Part shown: one piece after another, positions 37,532-48,721 of the stretch
Numbering within the stretch: position 1 is the stretch's first letter
How the letters are laid out: each line of letters begins with the position of its first letter
Source: Ornithodoros turicata
Lineage: Eukaryota > Arthropoda > Arachnida > Ixodida > Argasidae
DNA: 64,000 bases
Assembly: GCF_037126465.1 (NCBI RefSeq)
Contig: NC_088210.1
Coordinates: 24,205,511 to 24,269,510 of the forward strand
Direction: 5' to 3'
Position numbers and translations under genes: made by a program
The notes under the pieces: generated by a model
What the model was told of the DNA's origin: nothing
Seen by the model: only the letters and a program-made list of their open reading frames with translations
Databases searched by the model: none

Positions 37532-40000
37532 TGTTACAGCCCTTAACTTTTACGCTTAGAAAGGGGCAAATTATCTGAATTGATTGAACGCAAACACTAG
37601 TATAATTATCTATTAAACACGTTTGTGATATAACGACACTCGTTTCAATATAGAGCTGACATTGCAGTCAAGACAAAGCATATCTATGAGGCAAGGTGTG
37701 CCCTGCAGGTGAAGAACGACGTTCGTTAAAGGAAGACTTCGCAAGGATTCGAGAAAAAAGGATCATACCGAACAGGAACCACCCCCTCGATATCGAACAC
37801 AACATACGCATTCTTTTGCGCCAGTAATTCGTAAGTGATGACAATAGCAAACTGTAATGCGAAGAGCAGAAAACTGTTCCACACATCGGATCGTCCAGAG
37901 GAGGATACCGTGACGTTTTTTAGTATACCATTGATAAGGATATCGTGACTATCGGAACCAATCGCAGTGGTGCGTGACTCAGAATCTTATCCACTGATTG
38001 GTTCCGGTTGATACGGTTCGACGCAAGACACGTTATCAACGGTCTGCTTCGAAACCTGCATTCTCCCTTGCCGGACGATCTCAGCAGTGTGTTGCTTTCA
38101 GTGCCATCTCGCTTCACAAAGGAGAAGCACTCTCTTCGTAATAAATTCGTTTCAATAAAATCTGCGCAGTTTTGGGACGAGATATTTCGTATACATGTTT
38201 TCGACATTCCAAAGGTTATGGATATACCACGACCTTTGTGGTGATTTTGTTGCGGAGTCCGTAGAGCTCGACTAAAAAAGTTTCGCTCACGTGTACAACT
38301 CAGCTGACCGGTCATTGCCATACCTTGCACTGCTATACCATTTGCACCTCGCAGCGTGTTTTGTTGTGGATTCGGGTAAATCCGCCGCGCATTTGCCCGT
38401 TCCTGCCACATCATCATCCCATTTACGTGTGTCCTGCAAGGAAGTGTTACTTTAACTTGTAAAATTTCGGTGTTCAATTCAGGAAATTAAATTTAGTTTC
38501 ATTAAAATTTGATCAAATTACTTTTAACAATTGGCAAAAGTTTCCTATATAATATATAGATAAGTACGGTAGACCTCATAAGTTTCAGACAAGTAGACTG
38601 TAAGACTTTTGTGATATGCTACGTGGAACACCCAACGTGCTCTTCACGTTCAACTCCAATGAAGACATATTGACAAACACACATACACACACACACAAAA
38701 GGGAGAGAGAAAATATTCCGAGAAGTACTTTCCTCTCAACCCGCAGAACAGGCTCTACATCAGGGATTTCCCTACATCCCCTCAGGGGAGGGGGGTGTAC
38801 ACCCCTCCTGGCTCTTTGCATCCCCTCCCCCTTGAAATTTCTAAGAGTGTCCAATCCAATGCAGCTATACAGTGCAGTGCTATGAGTGTGCAATGGGTAT
38901 GTGTATCAACACATATACCCATTGCATACCTGTCTCTTGGAAGCTCGGCAACTCCCCACCCCCGTTTTCCCGAAGTCAGTTCCTGGGGAAATCACTTCTC
39001 TGCGTCCCCCACTGCCGGCACTGTGTACGATGGCGTTTTGTGCTCAACTTGAATACGATGTGGCGTTGCAATAAGCCCGGTACTAATTTGTACTAAAAGC
39101 GTACCTTTCCGTCAATAACACCGTGACAAGTTCAACCTCTCCGTATTATTTTTCGTCCGTCCAACTCCAACCGTTTCACGACCCCCACCTTAAAAATACG
39201 CATTCCAAATTTTGCTCACACCATTCCCCAATATAAATTACATAATGTGCAAACATGCGTTAAATGTATTGTTTGAAGCTAATTGCAATCGGGCGAAATC
39301 TTACCCGCGGCAGGAACGCCGTTCCTTCCAGAAAATGGAGGTCGTCAGCCCCAGCTGTTCAACAGTTGCATTAGGATGCAAAGCGACCTACCTGTGTATC
39401 TACCAATAGACGTTTTATAGCACCGTCGCATTGAACAGGTTTCTACTGGAAATTGTAGATCGGGGACATCTTAGACGAGGATCACAGCGCACACCATCAC
39501 CTACGCGCCGAGTTTAAAGGCGTAAAGAGCTCCATTAGGCAATGAAAATGCGAACTCATAAGCATTAGCATAGCAGGTGAGAGGTCTGGGAACGTCGTCG
39601 CAAGCCGTGGGCGTCACATGCAAGTGATTAAACTTTGAAAAGGGTCAGTGTTGCGTTCCGAGGGTCTTCGCATGGTGGTTAAAATTCGTGCCATTCGAGG
39701 TACCTGAACCGAAACGCCCTCTCACGGGCTCGCCTTGGATAATAACGAGAGTGTTGAATAGTGAGAATGGCTGTGTAACGTTGTAATGAATGAGGCAATT
39801 AAACATAGAAGGACAAACACAACACAATTCTCGATGTAAGAGAGAATGTGTCTAGGGTGAGTGCGTGTTTATTTTTTAATTCAATTTTTATGTTTACGTT
39901 TACCGGTTTTTACGGTATTTTTACGGGTTTTTGTGTGTGTGTGTGTATGTGTTCCCGTGTTTCCCATGCAGCGTGGCTTGGTTCGAGAGCGGGTATATAG
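37532..40000. other. tract without recognisable genes
   Basis: Open frames on both strands at 37.9-38.5 kb have no family resemblance and no splice context. Short inverted repeats occur at 37953-37970 with 37991-38006 (core AACCAATC) and at 38889-38926. A CA-rich microsatellite lies at about 38678-38700. Confidence 0.3.
38889..38926. repeat. short hairpin
   Basis: A 16-base arm containing CAATGGGTATGTGT pairs with the downstream ACACATATACCCATTG, with a 2-base indel and a 4-base loop. Confidence 0.65.
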
Positions 40001-40077
40001 CTATAGCATGGTGTAATTGGTAGCGTATCTCTTGCCGGAAATCAGAGGATGTGGGTTCGAATCCCACGGTTGGTGCC
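40001..40077 (+). pseudogene. tRNA-like sequence, SINE head or tRNA pseudogene
   Basis: A good polymerase III A box (TGGTGTAATTGG, 40009-40020) and a perfect B box (GGTTCGAATCC) are present, with a T-arm GTGGG/CCCAC stem. The 3' side reads TTGGTGCC, but the 5' acceptor strand does not pair with it and the anticodon stem is poor. This is more likely a tRNA-derived SINE head or dead tRNA than a working gene. Confidence 0.6.
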
Positions 40078-40295
40078 TCTCCTTCAACTGCCATCATTCA
40101 ATGACTGTACATATGTATATACTTCGCGAGGCACCCATGTTCATGAGCGACGCCTTTAATGGCCGGATTTTCCCCCGCACGAGATTTCTCGAACGTCGTG
40201 CGGTGACAGCGCAAACATCCAAAGTGTCCAAATAGTAAGGGCTTTCCTGGAGTTCTAAACTCAATTTTGCGTCGAGCGCGGGGCTGTCTTCAATC

Positions 40296-40518
40296 TTAAA
40301 GGGGCTCTACGGTGCCAACAATTTCTCCGCGCGCGCGGAATGGAAAATGCCCTTACCTCGACACCAGAGATTCGTCGGAATCCCGTCGTTCGTGATTTAT
40401 ATAGCGAAAGAAACACCAGATACCGCTTCTATCTCCCTCTCTCTGGCTTCTCTCTCGCTTTGTCGCTCCCTCTCATTCTCAAGAGAGGAGAAAGTTTCGC
40501 ACTTTAATGCCCCTTTAA
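40296..40518. mobile_element. TTAA-flanked MITE, family 1 copy b
   Basis: TTAA at 40296-40299 and 40515-40518 brackets about 215 bp. The terminal words are AGGGGCTCTACGGTGCC on the left and GCACTTTAATGCCCCT on the right, which are inverted relative to each other and match the copy at 6122-6191. The interior is CT-rich. Non-autonomous, with no coding frame. Confidence 0.55.
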
Positions 40519-42322
40519 ATGGCTTTGCAACGCGTCGTCTTTGCCCGATAAACGTGAAAGACGATTATTTGTATCTATTGGTTGATTGATTGACTGATTG
40601 AAAAATTAAAAAAAAATATTTTTATCGATGTGTACCTGATTTCCAAGCTTTACAGCAACGGAAAGCTTTACAGACGCGTAAATCGGTCCCAGAAATGCAT
40701 ATAGCGTCTTCGGCAGTGTGTCCGGGAGAGGTCACATGCTTACAGCTACCAATGGGAATGGCGGTAGCGCCCCCTTGTCTGCCATCAGAGCTTGGCGCGT
40801 CGGCATGCTGAAGGATCTGCAGAAAATTAATTAAAATAATCTTTCCTCAATACCCTGGCATGCAGTATAATGTATAATACGTTCATAATTTTATGAACCA
40901 TATACTGTACAAACATAAAAAAACATAAAACAAACAAAAACAAACACACATACACACATGCATAAAAGTGCCAAAGCGCCTATAAGGACACACACACACA
41001 TACATTGGATGATGATGAGGAACGTGGTACATATTGTGCAGTTTATCGGCTTTTTAGTGTACTCGGTGACTGGATGTCGTCTTGAAGTTTTACAACGCGT
41101 TGCATACATGTAGTCACTACGAACTGATCGCAAACTGGCTTTCCTGTCGCTGCTACAGCACAAACAATCGTGTACAGTTTGCGTTGTGAAGAAAAAGAGC
41201 TTGGCTTGTTAAAGACAATATGCTTTTTTCTTCTTTTTTTTTCTTTTCATGCTCAAAGCATTTTAAAGCATTTCGGGGAACCTGTATGTCATAACGCTGA
41301 AAAGGTCAAATACCTTTTATTATATGGCACCCAAGATATGGCGTCATCAAGGTATGATCTTGCGTCAAAGATAGGAAAATTGGTTGTTGATTTGTTTCGA
41401 GCCTCCCAGACAAGGCACATTTCATGAAACGAGACGAAAGCGTCATTAATCTTGCCCTCCCCAGGAAACACCAGTAGCTATACACCAGTGGGTATACAGA
41501 CGTCGGGCGTCTCTTGACAGAATGCGATTCATCAGTAGATGGCACCTCCTGCTGGGCTGTCAGAGTTCTTGGGAGGAATTCTAGAATATGCACAGCTCAC
41601 ACGTTTCCTTAGTTATTATCGTTCTTTTTTTTTTTCTTTTTTTTTTGTGTGTGTGTAGAATGTCGAGTATTGCGAGCTGCCATATAAAGTGTGCAACACG
41701 GTAAGGGAGCTGTGTTAACTCGTGTTCGAAGTTCTTGCGAGGTCAGAGAGATTTGTTGGAGCACTGTTATCTCAAGTGTCCTCAGCTGAAAGTTCGGTTC
41801 AAAGGCCCATAAATTACAGTTTGTATCACAAAGGCGGTCATTGTGCTTTGTGCATGTTCGGGCAAAACAGACATTATCTTGTCTCCGGACCATAGTGAAT
41901 CTTGATTATCAGTTAGCTCGAGGGGGTACGCAAACAGCAATGTGCATTCTTCGGAGAAGCGTCATAATTCTTGGTATGCTATATAACTGACTAAAGCTTT
42001 TGCTGCGCTAGTCGAGGCTCTGAGTATATTACGTACCAGCCGTCTGCTGTTGCCCAAAGAGGAGAAGGAAATAACGTAGAAAGAGAAAATGAGAATTTCC
42101 CTTTGGGGGAGGGGTACTTCCCCTTCGATCCCTTTGGATCTCCCTTTGTGGACCACGGCCACGTACATTGAGGAAGAAGAGGAAGAAATGAGAAGATCAG
42201 CAGTTCAACTAACTTTTGCGTCTGACTCCGCAGACTAGCACTTCGATATTCGTTTTTTTCGACTAAGACACAGCATTGTTGTTCAGAGACGTACGAAGCC
42301 TCATCTTAGCAAGGAACTGTAC
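40519..42322. other. tract without recognisable genes
   Basis: The tract contains CA-rich microsatellites at about 40940-41000 and a T-run at about 41624-41645. No gene or element can be supported. Confidence 0.3.
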
Positions 42323-42416
42323 TTGACGTTGGCAACATATCCCTAAACGAACAGTACAAGTTTGTGTTCTGTCCGTTTGTTTTGCCCCATGGTCAGGGAT
42401 ATGTTGCCAACGTCAA
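42323..42416. repeat. 22-bp perfect inverted repeat (small foldback)
   Basis: 42323-42344 is the exact reverse complement of 42395-42416; the arms contain GACGTTGGCAACATATCC. Inside, AAACGAACAG faces CTGTCCGTTT, extending the possible fold. This is probably a tiny MITE. Confidence 0.75.
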
Positions 42417-42789
42417 ATATACTTTTTAAAAGCGATGAAAACCCCAGGTGCAGGGGACACGAAAGGACGTGACGGACATGAAGCACGAGCCAAATATACA
42501 CCAGTTTACTCGTACCAGTTCAAGCGGGGGAATTTAGGGAATATTCGTGGGATTAGGGAAAATTCCCTATTTAGGGAATTTTGCGTGTACCAGTGGCGTG
42601 CCCCTCGTGCGCACTATATTACTGGGTGTGTAAAAGGTGCACATATCATGTAAATAAACCTGGGAATGCTATGGCAAAAAGTAACGACAGAAAAGGAAAA
42701 AAAAAGAGCGAGAGAGAGAAAGAGCGATGTAGAGTTGTGGATACAGAATTCGTTCGTTGGCAGCAACTCAAACTCATATCAAAGACTGG

Positions 42790-42912
42790 AAGGAGGCGGG
42801 TTCGTATGCCAGCCGCAGCTGTGCTGCCTGAGGTCTCTCCTCAGCTTTCCGGAAGACATGCCAGGTGGATGTCGGCGCAGTCCCTCCTCAAGCAGGCCCA
42901 GGACGCATACTA
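42790..42912 (+). mobile_element. SINE, tick-type, copy 1
   Basis: A weak B box (GGGTTCGTATGCC) is followed by GCAGCTGTGCTGCCTGAGG, then GTCGGCGCAGTCCCTCC and GGCCCAGGACGCA. The same order occurs at 62601-62750. This body resembles tRNA-related SINEs I recall from ixodid ticks; that identification is from memory. Confidence 0.6.
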
Positions 42913-43580
42913 ACCGCCCTGTCTCTCAGTCATTACTAGTCCCTCCGCGGTGGTAACACAAAGCTGCTAAAAAATTTACACGCTCAAAGTTTTACTACCA
43001 CGTGAAGTCGCCTTCCTGTCCATTCGGACACATTTATTGCCCGACACGCACGAATAAACCAGCGCACATCTCTGCGCTCCACCCATGACATCTGACCCGA
43101 AAGACATCCTCAACGACGTCAATCGCCCCCACCATGTTTACCATCCACTAGAAACCAAACAGAAACACGTGTATACTGTCCGAAGGACCCCGCCTCCTTC
43201 GCGTCCTCGACCTCAATGGTATCTTCCCACTCCAGCGCTCACGAAACACAAGCTTTTTTTCTTCTACTTCTTCTTTGTAAAGACAATAACAAGGTATACA
43301 GCTGCTTCCTTCAAAGCGACCGCCCGCACCAGTACGCCCCGCGACCGCAAGATGGAGACGGGCGCACTCCGTTCCGCAGTATCCCACGTGACACCGGCAG
43401 CGAGAGTGAATATCTGAATCGCACTGCCGGCGGCCAGGTCCATTCGCGTTGACGTACTCGCCTGTAGTACGTGTGCCTTCCGCTATCCGCGATGTAGTTC
43501 GCATCCTCGCGTGATCGCCGCGGGAAGACTTCCACACAGCTTTTCATGCGTTTGGTGCCTTAAGCGGACAAGACGCCGCC
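42913..43580 (+). other. upstream flank and possible 5' leader of the GAS2-like exon
   Basis: CG-containing sequence rises towards 43580. No unambiguous TATA box or splice acceptor is seen just before the start codon, so this may hold the promoter and 5' untranslated leader. Confidence 0.35.
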
Positions 43581-44168
43581 ATGTCTTCCACCGCGTGCGA
43601 CATCGGTGCGGTCCGCCTGGAGATCAGACCCCTGCGGCCTTTCAAGTCCAGCGAAGAATACCTCTGGGCGATGAAAGAGGACTTGGCAGAATGGCTCAAT
43701 ACGTTGTACGACCTAAAGTTGACAGCGGAATCGTTTCTCGACGCCCTGGACGACGGTGTGGTTCTCTGCAGACACGCCAACAAGGTTCTTGAGACCGCAC
43801 GCCTCAAGGGACAGACAGCGCTCTTCGCGCTGCCCGAAAGGGACGTGGTGTACCGCGCGGACGTGCAGAGGGGGACCTTCCAGGCACGCGACAATGTGTC
43901 CAACTTCATTGCGTTCTGTCGCGCGTTGAACATCAAAGAGTGCCTGCTTTTCGAAACGGAGGACCTTGTTATGCGAAAGAATGAAAGGAGTTTTATCCTG
44001 TGCTTGCTGGAAGTGGCTCGCAGAGGGGCCCGAGTCGGAATGCTGGCTCCTCTCCTGGTGCAATTCGAACAGGAAATCGACGCAGAATTGGAAGACGGCT
44101 CATCGGACGAGGATCCTACGCCTCGACCGCAGATCATCACCAATGATCTCAGATCTCTGCATGAAAGG
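43581..44168 (+). CDS. GAS2L1-like: GAS2-like protein, first coding exon with calponin-homology domain
   Basis: This is 196 codons in one exon, starting at an ATG in an excellent context (GCCGCCATGT). It ends at a strong donor (GAAAGG then GTGAGT) in phase 0. Residues 21-50 (FKSSEEYLWAMKEDLAEWLN) and the rest to about residue 155 match the CH domain of GAS2L1/GAS2L2 and Drosophila pigs. Hallmarks include DGVVLCRHAN (58-67), FQARDNVSNFIAFCR (100-114), LFETEDLVMRKNE (123-135), LCLLEVARRGAR (140-151) and APLLVQFEQEID. An acidic linker and IITNDLRSLHER follow, the point where the family leads into its GAR (GAS2-related) microtubule-binding domain. The family crosslinks actin and microtubules in the cytoplasm. 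The GAR exon is not visible in the remaining 19.8 kb, so the next exon lies beyond the window or has been lost. The first exon itself is intact, with no stop or frameshift. Confidence 0.9.
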
Positions 44169-45940
44169 GTGAGTTCCCTCCTTGGTTCCGTCGTGTTTAG
44201 AATTTTCCCAACAGCCTCTGTTCCGCAGTCGGGGAAGTCACAGCGTGGAGACGTACGAGGATATAAAATAAGCCTTTGGTCCACGGAAGTCGAAATTATC
44301 CGCACTGGGCCGTGTGTGATCTCATGTTGGACGACAGCACTAGCCCGTCTTTTATCACCAAACGGAGAATGCATCGTGATCGTAGGTGTTTTACTGGAAG
44401 GTTTGCTACAAACGTATGCCCTAAACACATGATCAAGTACGGACATACCCGCGCATAAGTCACCATGACCCTGTGATAATATTCCTTTGGAGCTTTCTTT
44501 ACTATCGCAACGACCGCATTCGTTATACATTGTGCACGCTTCGCCTTCAAAGTCAATAGTGAGTTTTCTGAGTAGTAAAATGAATAATTCCAAGGACAAA
44601 ACGCTGAATATGTAATGTATTTGTACACGCACCTGTTCTGGAGACAGCCTTTACGTGACAGAGAAAACGGTACAGCCATCTGTAACGGCGTGACCGAAGT
44701 CCTTCAACGGGATTATAGTCTGAGCCTGGGAGAAAGCAACGGTCGTGCCACTTGTTGCAACAAGAGTGAGCGCAAGGAATGCGTGTTTGACAGGCGGGAA
44801 AATGCCAGAACGTTGTTTTGCAAAACAAATCACACTTGCTTTCGTTATTTTTTAGATGGAAGTAGATTTGTTTTCGTATTCTGTGGGGTACGAAGGTTAT
44901 ACATGAAGCTTCTTTTTCCTCACTCATACTACATGTGTTTGTTATTGTTGTTGCGCGGTTCCGCGAGGTCTTTATAAGTCGAACAAATTCGTACAGTGTC
45001 GTTCCAAAGCAAAATATCACAGTACTAAACAAATAACGAATTGTTGCTGGCTCGCATTCCGCGATAGCCTCTATATGCAAGGTTCGGTCCTCTTCCAGAG
45101 ACTAGGTAATGTGCTCAACCAGCTGTTGTGCGTGGACACGAAATAGGTGCCATAAGATGTGGTGCGGCTTGCTCGCGCTGCTATTTTACTATGGGCTCAT
45201 CGTAAAAAAAAATATATATATATATATATGTATATATAATGTTGCCTAACTGTTTCACGTGCCAGCATGCTGTACTTAAAAACAGAAAAGGTCTTCCGCG
45301 TACTTGGTATCTGTGCGGGTATGAATATTTATGAGAGCTCGACCTGGCCAAACTTCCAACATCATACACCTTCTTCGGTTACAGTGACGTCGTTAGTAAT
45401 GTATTCGTGAGGCGCCATGCATCCAGCTGTTAGATCTCTTTTTTGGAATATGCCGTTATATTCATTCCAATTCCTTCAATTCCGTTTCAATTTGCGTGTC
45501 CAAGAGTGCGTGCGATGATGCTCACATCCCCATTTTCGTTTCGATGGTCCCTGCGGAGCAACAAGTCCAAGACGGCAGGGATACAGACCGCCCGCGTGAG
45601 ACTATAGCATGTCGCGATGAATGTCCGGAGGTCGAGTGACGCCTAATTCTTCGCTATCGTGTGAACTATGTGAATGACAAATGTAATATGAAGCACGAAG
45701 TGGGGAATGAAAAGAGAAACATTGAAGCAATAACCTCAACGCTCCACTGGGAGCTTCGCTATTGGTTCGTGCTGGATCGATATGGGCCTCGGCGGAACCT
45801 GGGCCTGCGCGAACGAGTGTTACTTCGCGAGTATTTGCCGAATCGTCTGGCGCACTGCTAGACGTCTCTTCTTGATCGTCTAGGCGAGGAAGGGCGAGAT
45901 TTCTCTTATGCAACCCTTTTGTGCTTTACTCGGACGCAAG
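44169..45940 (+). other. intron of the GAS2-like gene
   Basis: Starts with GTGAGTTCC. No GAR-domain exon or other gene is visible. A (TA)n microsatellite lies at about 45211-45238. Confidence 0.5.
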
Positions 45941-46170
45941 TACAGTGAACCCTGGTTAATACGACCCCCGATAATCTGACATACGCGTTTTACGGCCATA
46001 CTCCTCGTGAACAACAACAACAACATAGAGGAATGGACGATGATGATGTGGTGGTTCCTGGTGAACAATGCAGTGAAACCTCTGCAAATCCCCCCGTTAA
46101 TATGACAATTCCGCATTATGACAAAAATTTTCGGGAACGACCATGGTCATAATAACGAAGGTTCACTGTA
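45941..46170. mobile_element. pogo/Tigger-like MITE with TA target duplication
   Basis: TA at 45941-45942 and 46169-46170 flanks inverted ends CAGTGAACCCTGGTTAATACGA and the complement of TCATAATAACGAAGGTTCACTG. The CAGTGAA...CGTTAAT-type end is characteristic of pogo/Tigger elements. A second, internal copy of such an end (CAGTGAAACCTCTGC) lies near 46072, suggesting a nested or rearranged element. No transposase frame. Confidence 0.7.
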
Positions 46171-48210
46171 TACAACTTCGCGGGCTTCTTTGATGCTATG
46201 CTCGTTATATTTTCTGCGTTTCGGCGAAGTCGCGGCTCAAACAGACAAAAGCTAGGAGGGTTGTCACCAATTCGGAGCTTAAGGGACACGAATTTTAAAT
46301 GTGTCAGTGTGTTGGTAATGTCGCCTACAATAGAACCATCGAGATATTCATCTTGCGTCACCCGGTGCCGTGTTTTCAACGATCTCCACGCGGCTAGATG
46401 TGTGCCACGATCTATGCAAATTGTTTGTTTTGTCGAAAACTTGGACAGGTTTCAGCAACGAATAGGGAATGTGCCGACAGTCGCTTCGCTGATCAGATTT
46501 CAACATCCTATTGTCCCTCAAAATACGTTTTATGTATTCCGGGGAGCAAAGTGGTACCTGATGTGCAACAAAGAGTGAGTTTTCTTTTTCTGCTACGCAT
46601 ATTTGCTTTAAAACATGCGCGACTTGTTACTGCATGAACTGGAATTCGCCCTCCGTCTATCCCTCTCTCTCTCTCTTTTAATTTGAAGCCAACATCAATC
46701 TGTCGAAATCATTATGCCTTGCGTCTGAGTCGTTCATGGGGATTTCGAGTGGAGCTCCTGCTCACAAGATGCATAAAACATTAAAAGCATTAAGAATCAC
46801 AACAAAACTTAAGGAACTATTGCGAGAGAAACATTGAGCAAGATTTGACACGTAGCTCCCATACACAAGACATCAGTACACGTGACCTCAGTTTAGGGTG
46901 TATATTCAGGTGGGCTGCATAAGCTAATTATCCTGCTTCTTACACGAATCTGCGCACATGTAACAGAAGCGAATATTTTAATGTAAGTTTATCATAATGT
47001 ATGCTTGATCGCAGCAAACGTCGCACTGCCCAGCCTACACCCGTCGTGCATCTGTAGACCCCTCAGCTTGCTCCACTATCATTTTCATGTGCGGAAACAG
47101 GATCGTGGTGAAGCGACCTTTCAACAAGAACCGCGATATATTTCATCATAGTTTAGCGGACTCCATCTCAAGGCATCGCCTTGAAGGCAACCCAAACCAC
47201 TGCGCGCGATAACTCGATTTAGTGCTTGTTTATCGAGGACAGCGGGTTGATAGCCCTCCGAGATAACTTAGTGATAATGAAGGCCTTCCAGTTGCAGTAC
47301 AAAGTCCTTGCTCGCCTGTGGAGGAACTGTCTGGATGAGAACCCTACACGTAATAGCACACGCAACGTGCCGCTTGAAATTGAAAGCTGGGAGAGTTGGT
47401 CTACGCAACTCAGTTTCCGACCAGTCGAGGAGGAGCCGGTGCCGCGTGAAATTTCGGATCATAATTTGTTCCGCACGTTTGGAGAGCCTCGCGTAGTTTC
47501 TTTGTGTATGTAGTTTCATTTTTCTCAGGCAAGGCCCTTCATGCATAACGCCATGGGAGTGTAAACAACACGTTCTCACGCGGGGTAGAAACTAGAAAAT
47601 GAGGCGCACTGCGTATTCGCACGATATTTGCGATAACATTCCCCATAACACTTTCAGCGGAAGATGTCAAAATGCGTCATAGCTTTCTGCACCGTAAGCG
47701 TCAGTGTGCAACGTCATGCCTTTTGATGTATAGGCCCAACGCCACCTAGATACTTAATGACTCCTCTCACTCCTTCGTACGTGGACATAAAAAGTCGGGT
47801 TGTCAGCCAGTCGCAGCAGACGATCTCAAGCATAGGCTTTCTTTGGCTGTAAGTGGCTTCCCATGCGGCTGATGGAGGCTCGTCTCTATAGCTACGGCCG
47901 TCGAAAGTACGGTCGCGAAAGTACGGTCGACTCTTAGTGACTACGTCACGTCTAGGTGGTGTTTATCGAGGCGGTGTTGGTAGTGCACACCGTTGGGCAT
48001 ATCTTGCGGCGCAGCCACAAGAGATTCCGTAGCAGACGACATAGGAAAAGACGGGCATCGTGTCGTCTGCTAAATGCGCAATACGTCACTGTACCGATAT
48101 TCCGGCACCGTCCGAATATTCAACGTAACACGTGACAGAACGTCTATCCCATGAGCAGCTTTTTCTTCCACTAGAAAAACTCCGCTTGTGAATACACGGA
48201 CACAGTAACA
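46171..48210. other. tract without recognisable genes
   Basis: A CT microsatellite lies at about 46662-46678. Open frames here are short and unsupported. Confidence 0.3.
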
Positions 48211-48468
48211 CACGCTCAGAAGGGAACTTCACCGCATAGCACGTTGTGAGCAAACAGCACTGTCACGAATGATAGGGTTATCGCTTCTGATTTGAAGAGA
48301 GAGAGAGGGGGGGGGGAGTACGCCTTTTTGTAGCAATTTACATATATCCAAATTGCTACAAAAAGGCGTACGCCCCCTCGCTCTTCGAATCAGAAGGGGT
48401 AATCCTATCATTCGTGGCAATGGTTTGCGGACAACGTGGTATGCGGGGAAGTTCTGTTCTGAGAGTGC
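48211..48468. mobile_element. foldback MITE, subfamily B
   Basis: GGGAACTTCACCGCATAGC on the left faces GTATGCGGGGAAGTTCTGTTC on the right. The interior folds on itself through AATGATAGGGTTATCGCTTC and CTTTTTGTAGCAATTTACAT. A G-run lies near 48308. Subfamily B is told from A by TCTGATT(C/T)GAAGAGAG in place of TGATTTGTTGAAAACGGG. Confidence 0.75.
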
Positions 48469-48515
48469 ACTGGATGGCAGTACAGGTACTAAATCACAGT
48501 GCTCTGAAGTCGCAG

Positions 48516-48721
48516 TACACTCTAAACACTGAACTTCACCGCATAGCACGCTGTGCGCCAACCATTGCCACGAATGATAGGGTTATCGCTTCTGATTCGA
48601 GGAGAGAGAGGGGCGTACGCCTTTTTTGTGTCAGTTAAAAAATCCAAGTTGACGCAAGAAGGCGTACGCTCCCGTTTCCTCTGGAATCAGAAGCGGCAAC
48701 CCTGTCTGTTTTCACAGTGTA
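48516..48721. mobile_element. foldback MITE, subfamily B with variant right end
   Basis: Starts TA-CACTCTAAACACTGAACTTC with the B interior. The right end is a short variant (CTGTCTGTTTTCACAGTG-TA), so the terminal repeat is only partly matched. The same right-end variant occurs in 56702-56930. Confidence 0.65.

Noticed and set aside
37920..38477. 185-codon minus-strand frame
   Set aside because: Composition is like random read-through and there is no recognisable domain or splice context.
40001..40077. Functional tRNA gene
   Set aside because: Boxes A and B are good, but the acceptor and anticodon stems do not pair properly.
43544..44632. 362-codon open frame on the minus strand
   Set aside because: It is antisense to the well-supported GAS2-like exon and has low-complexity composition without family resemblance.
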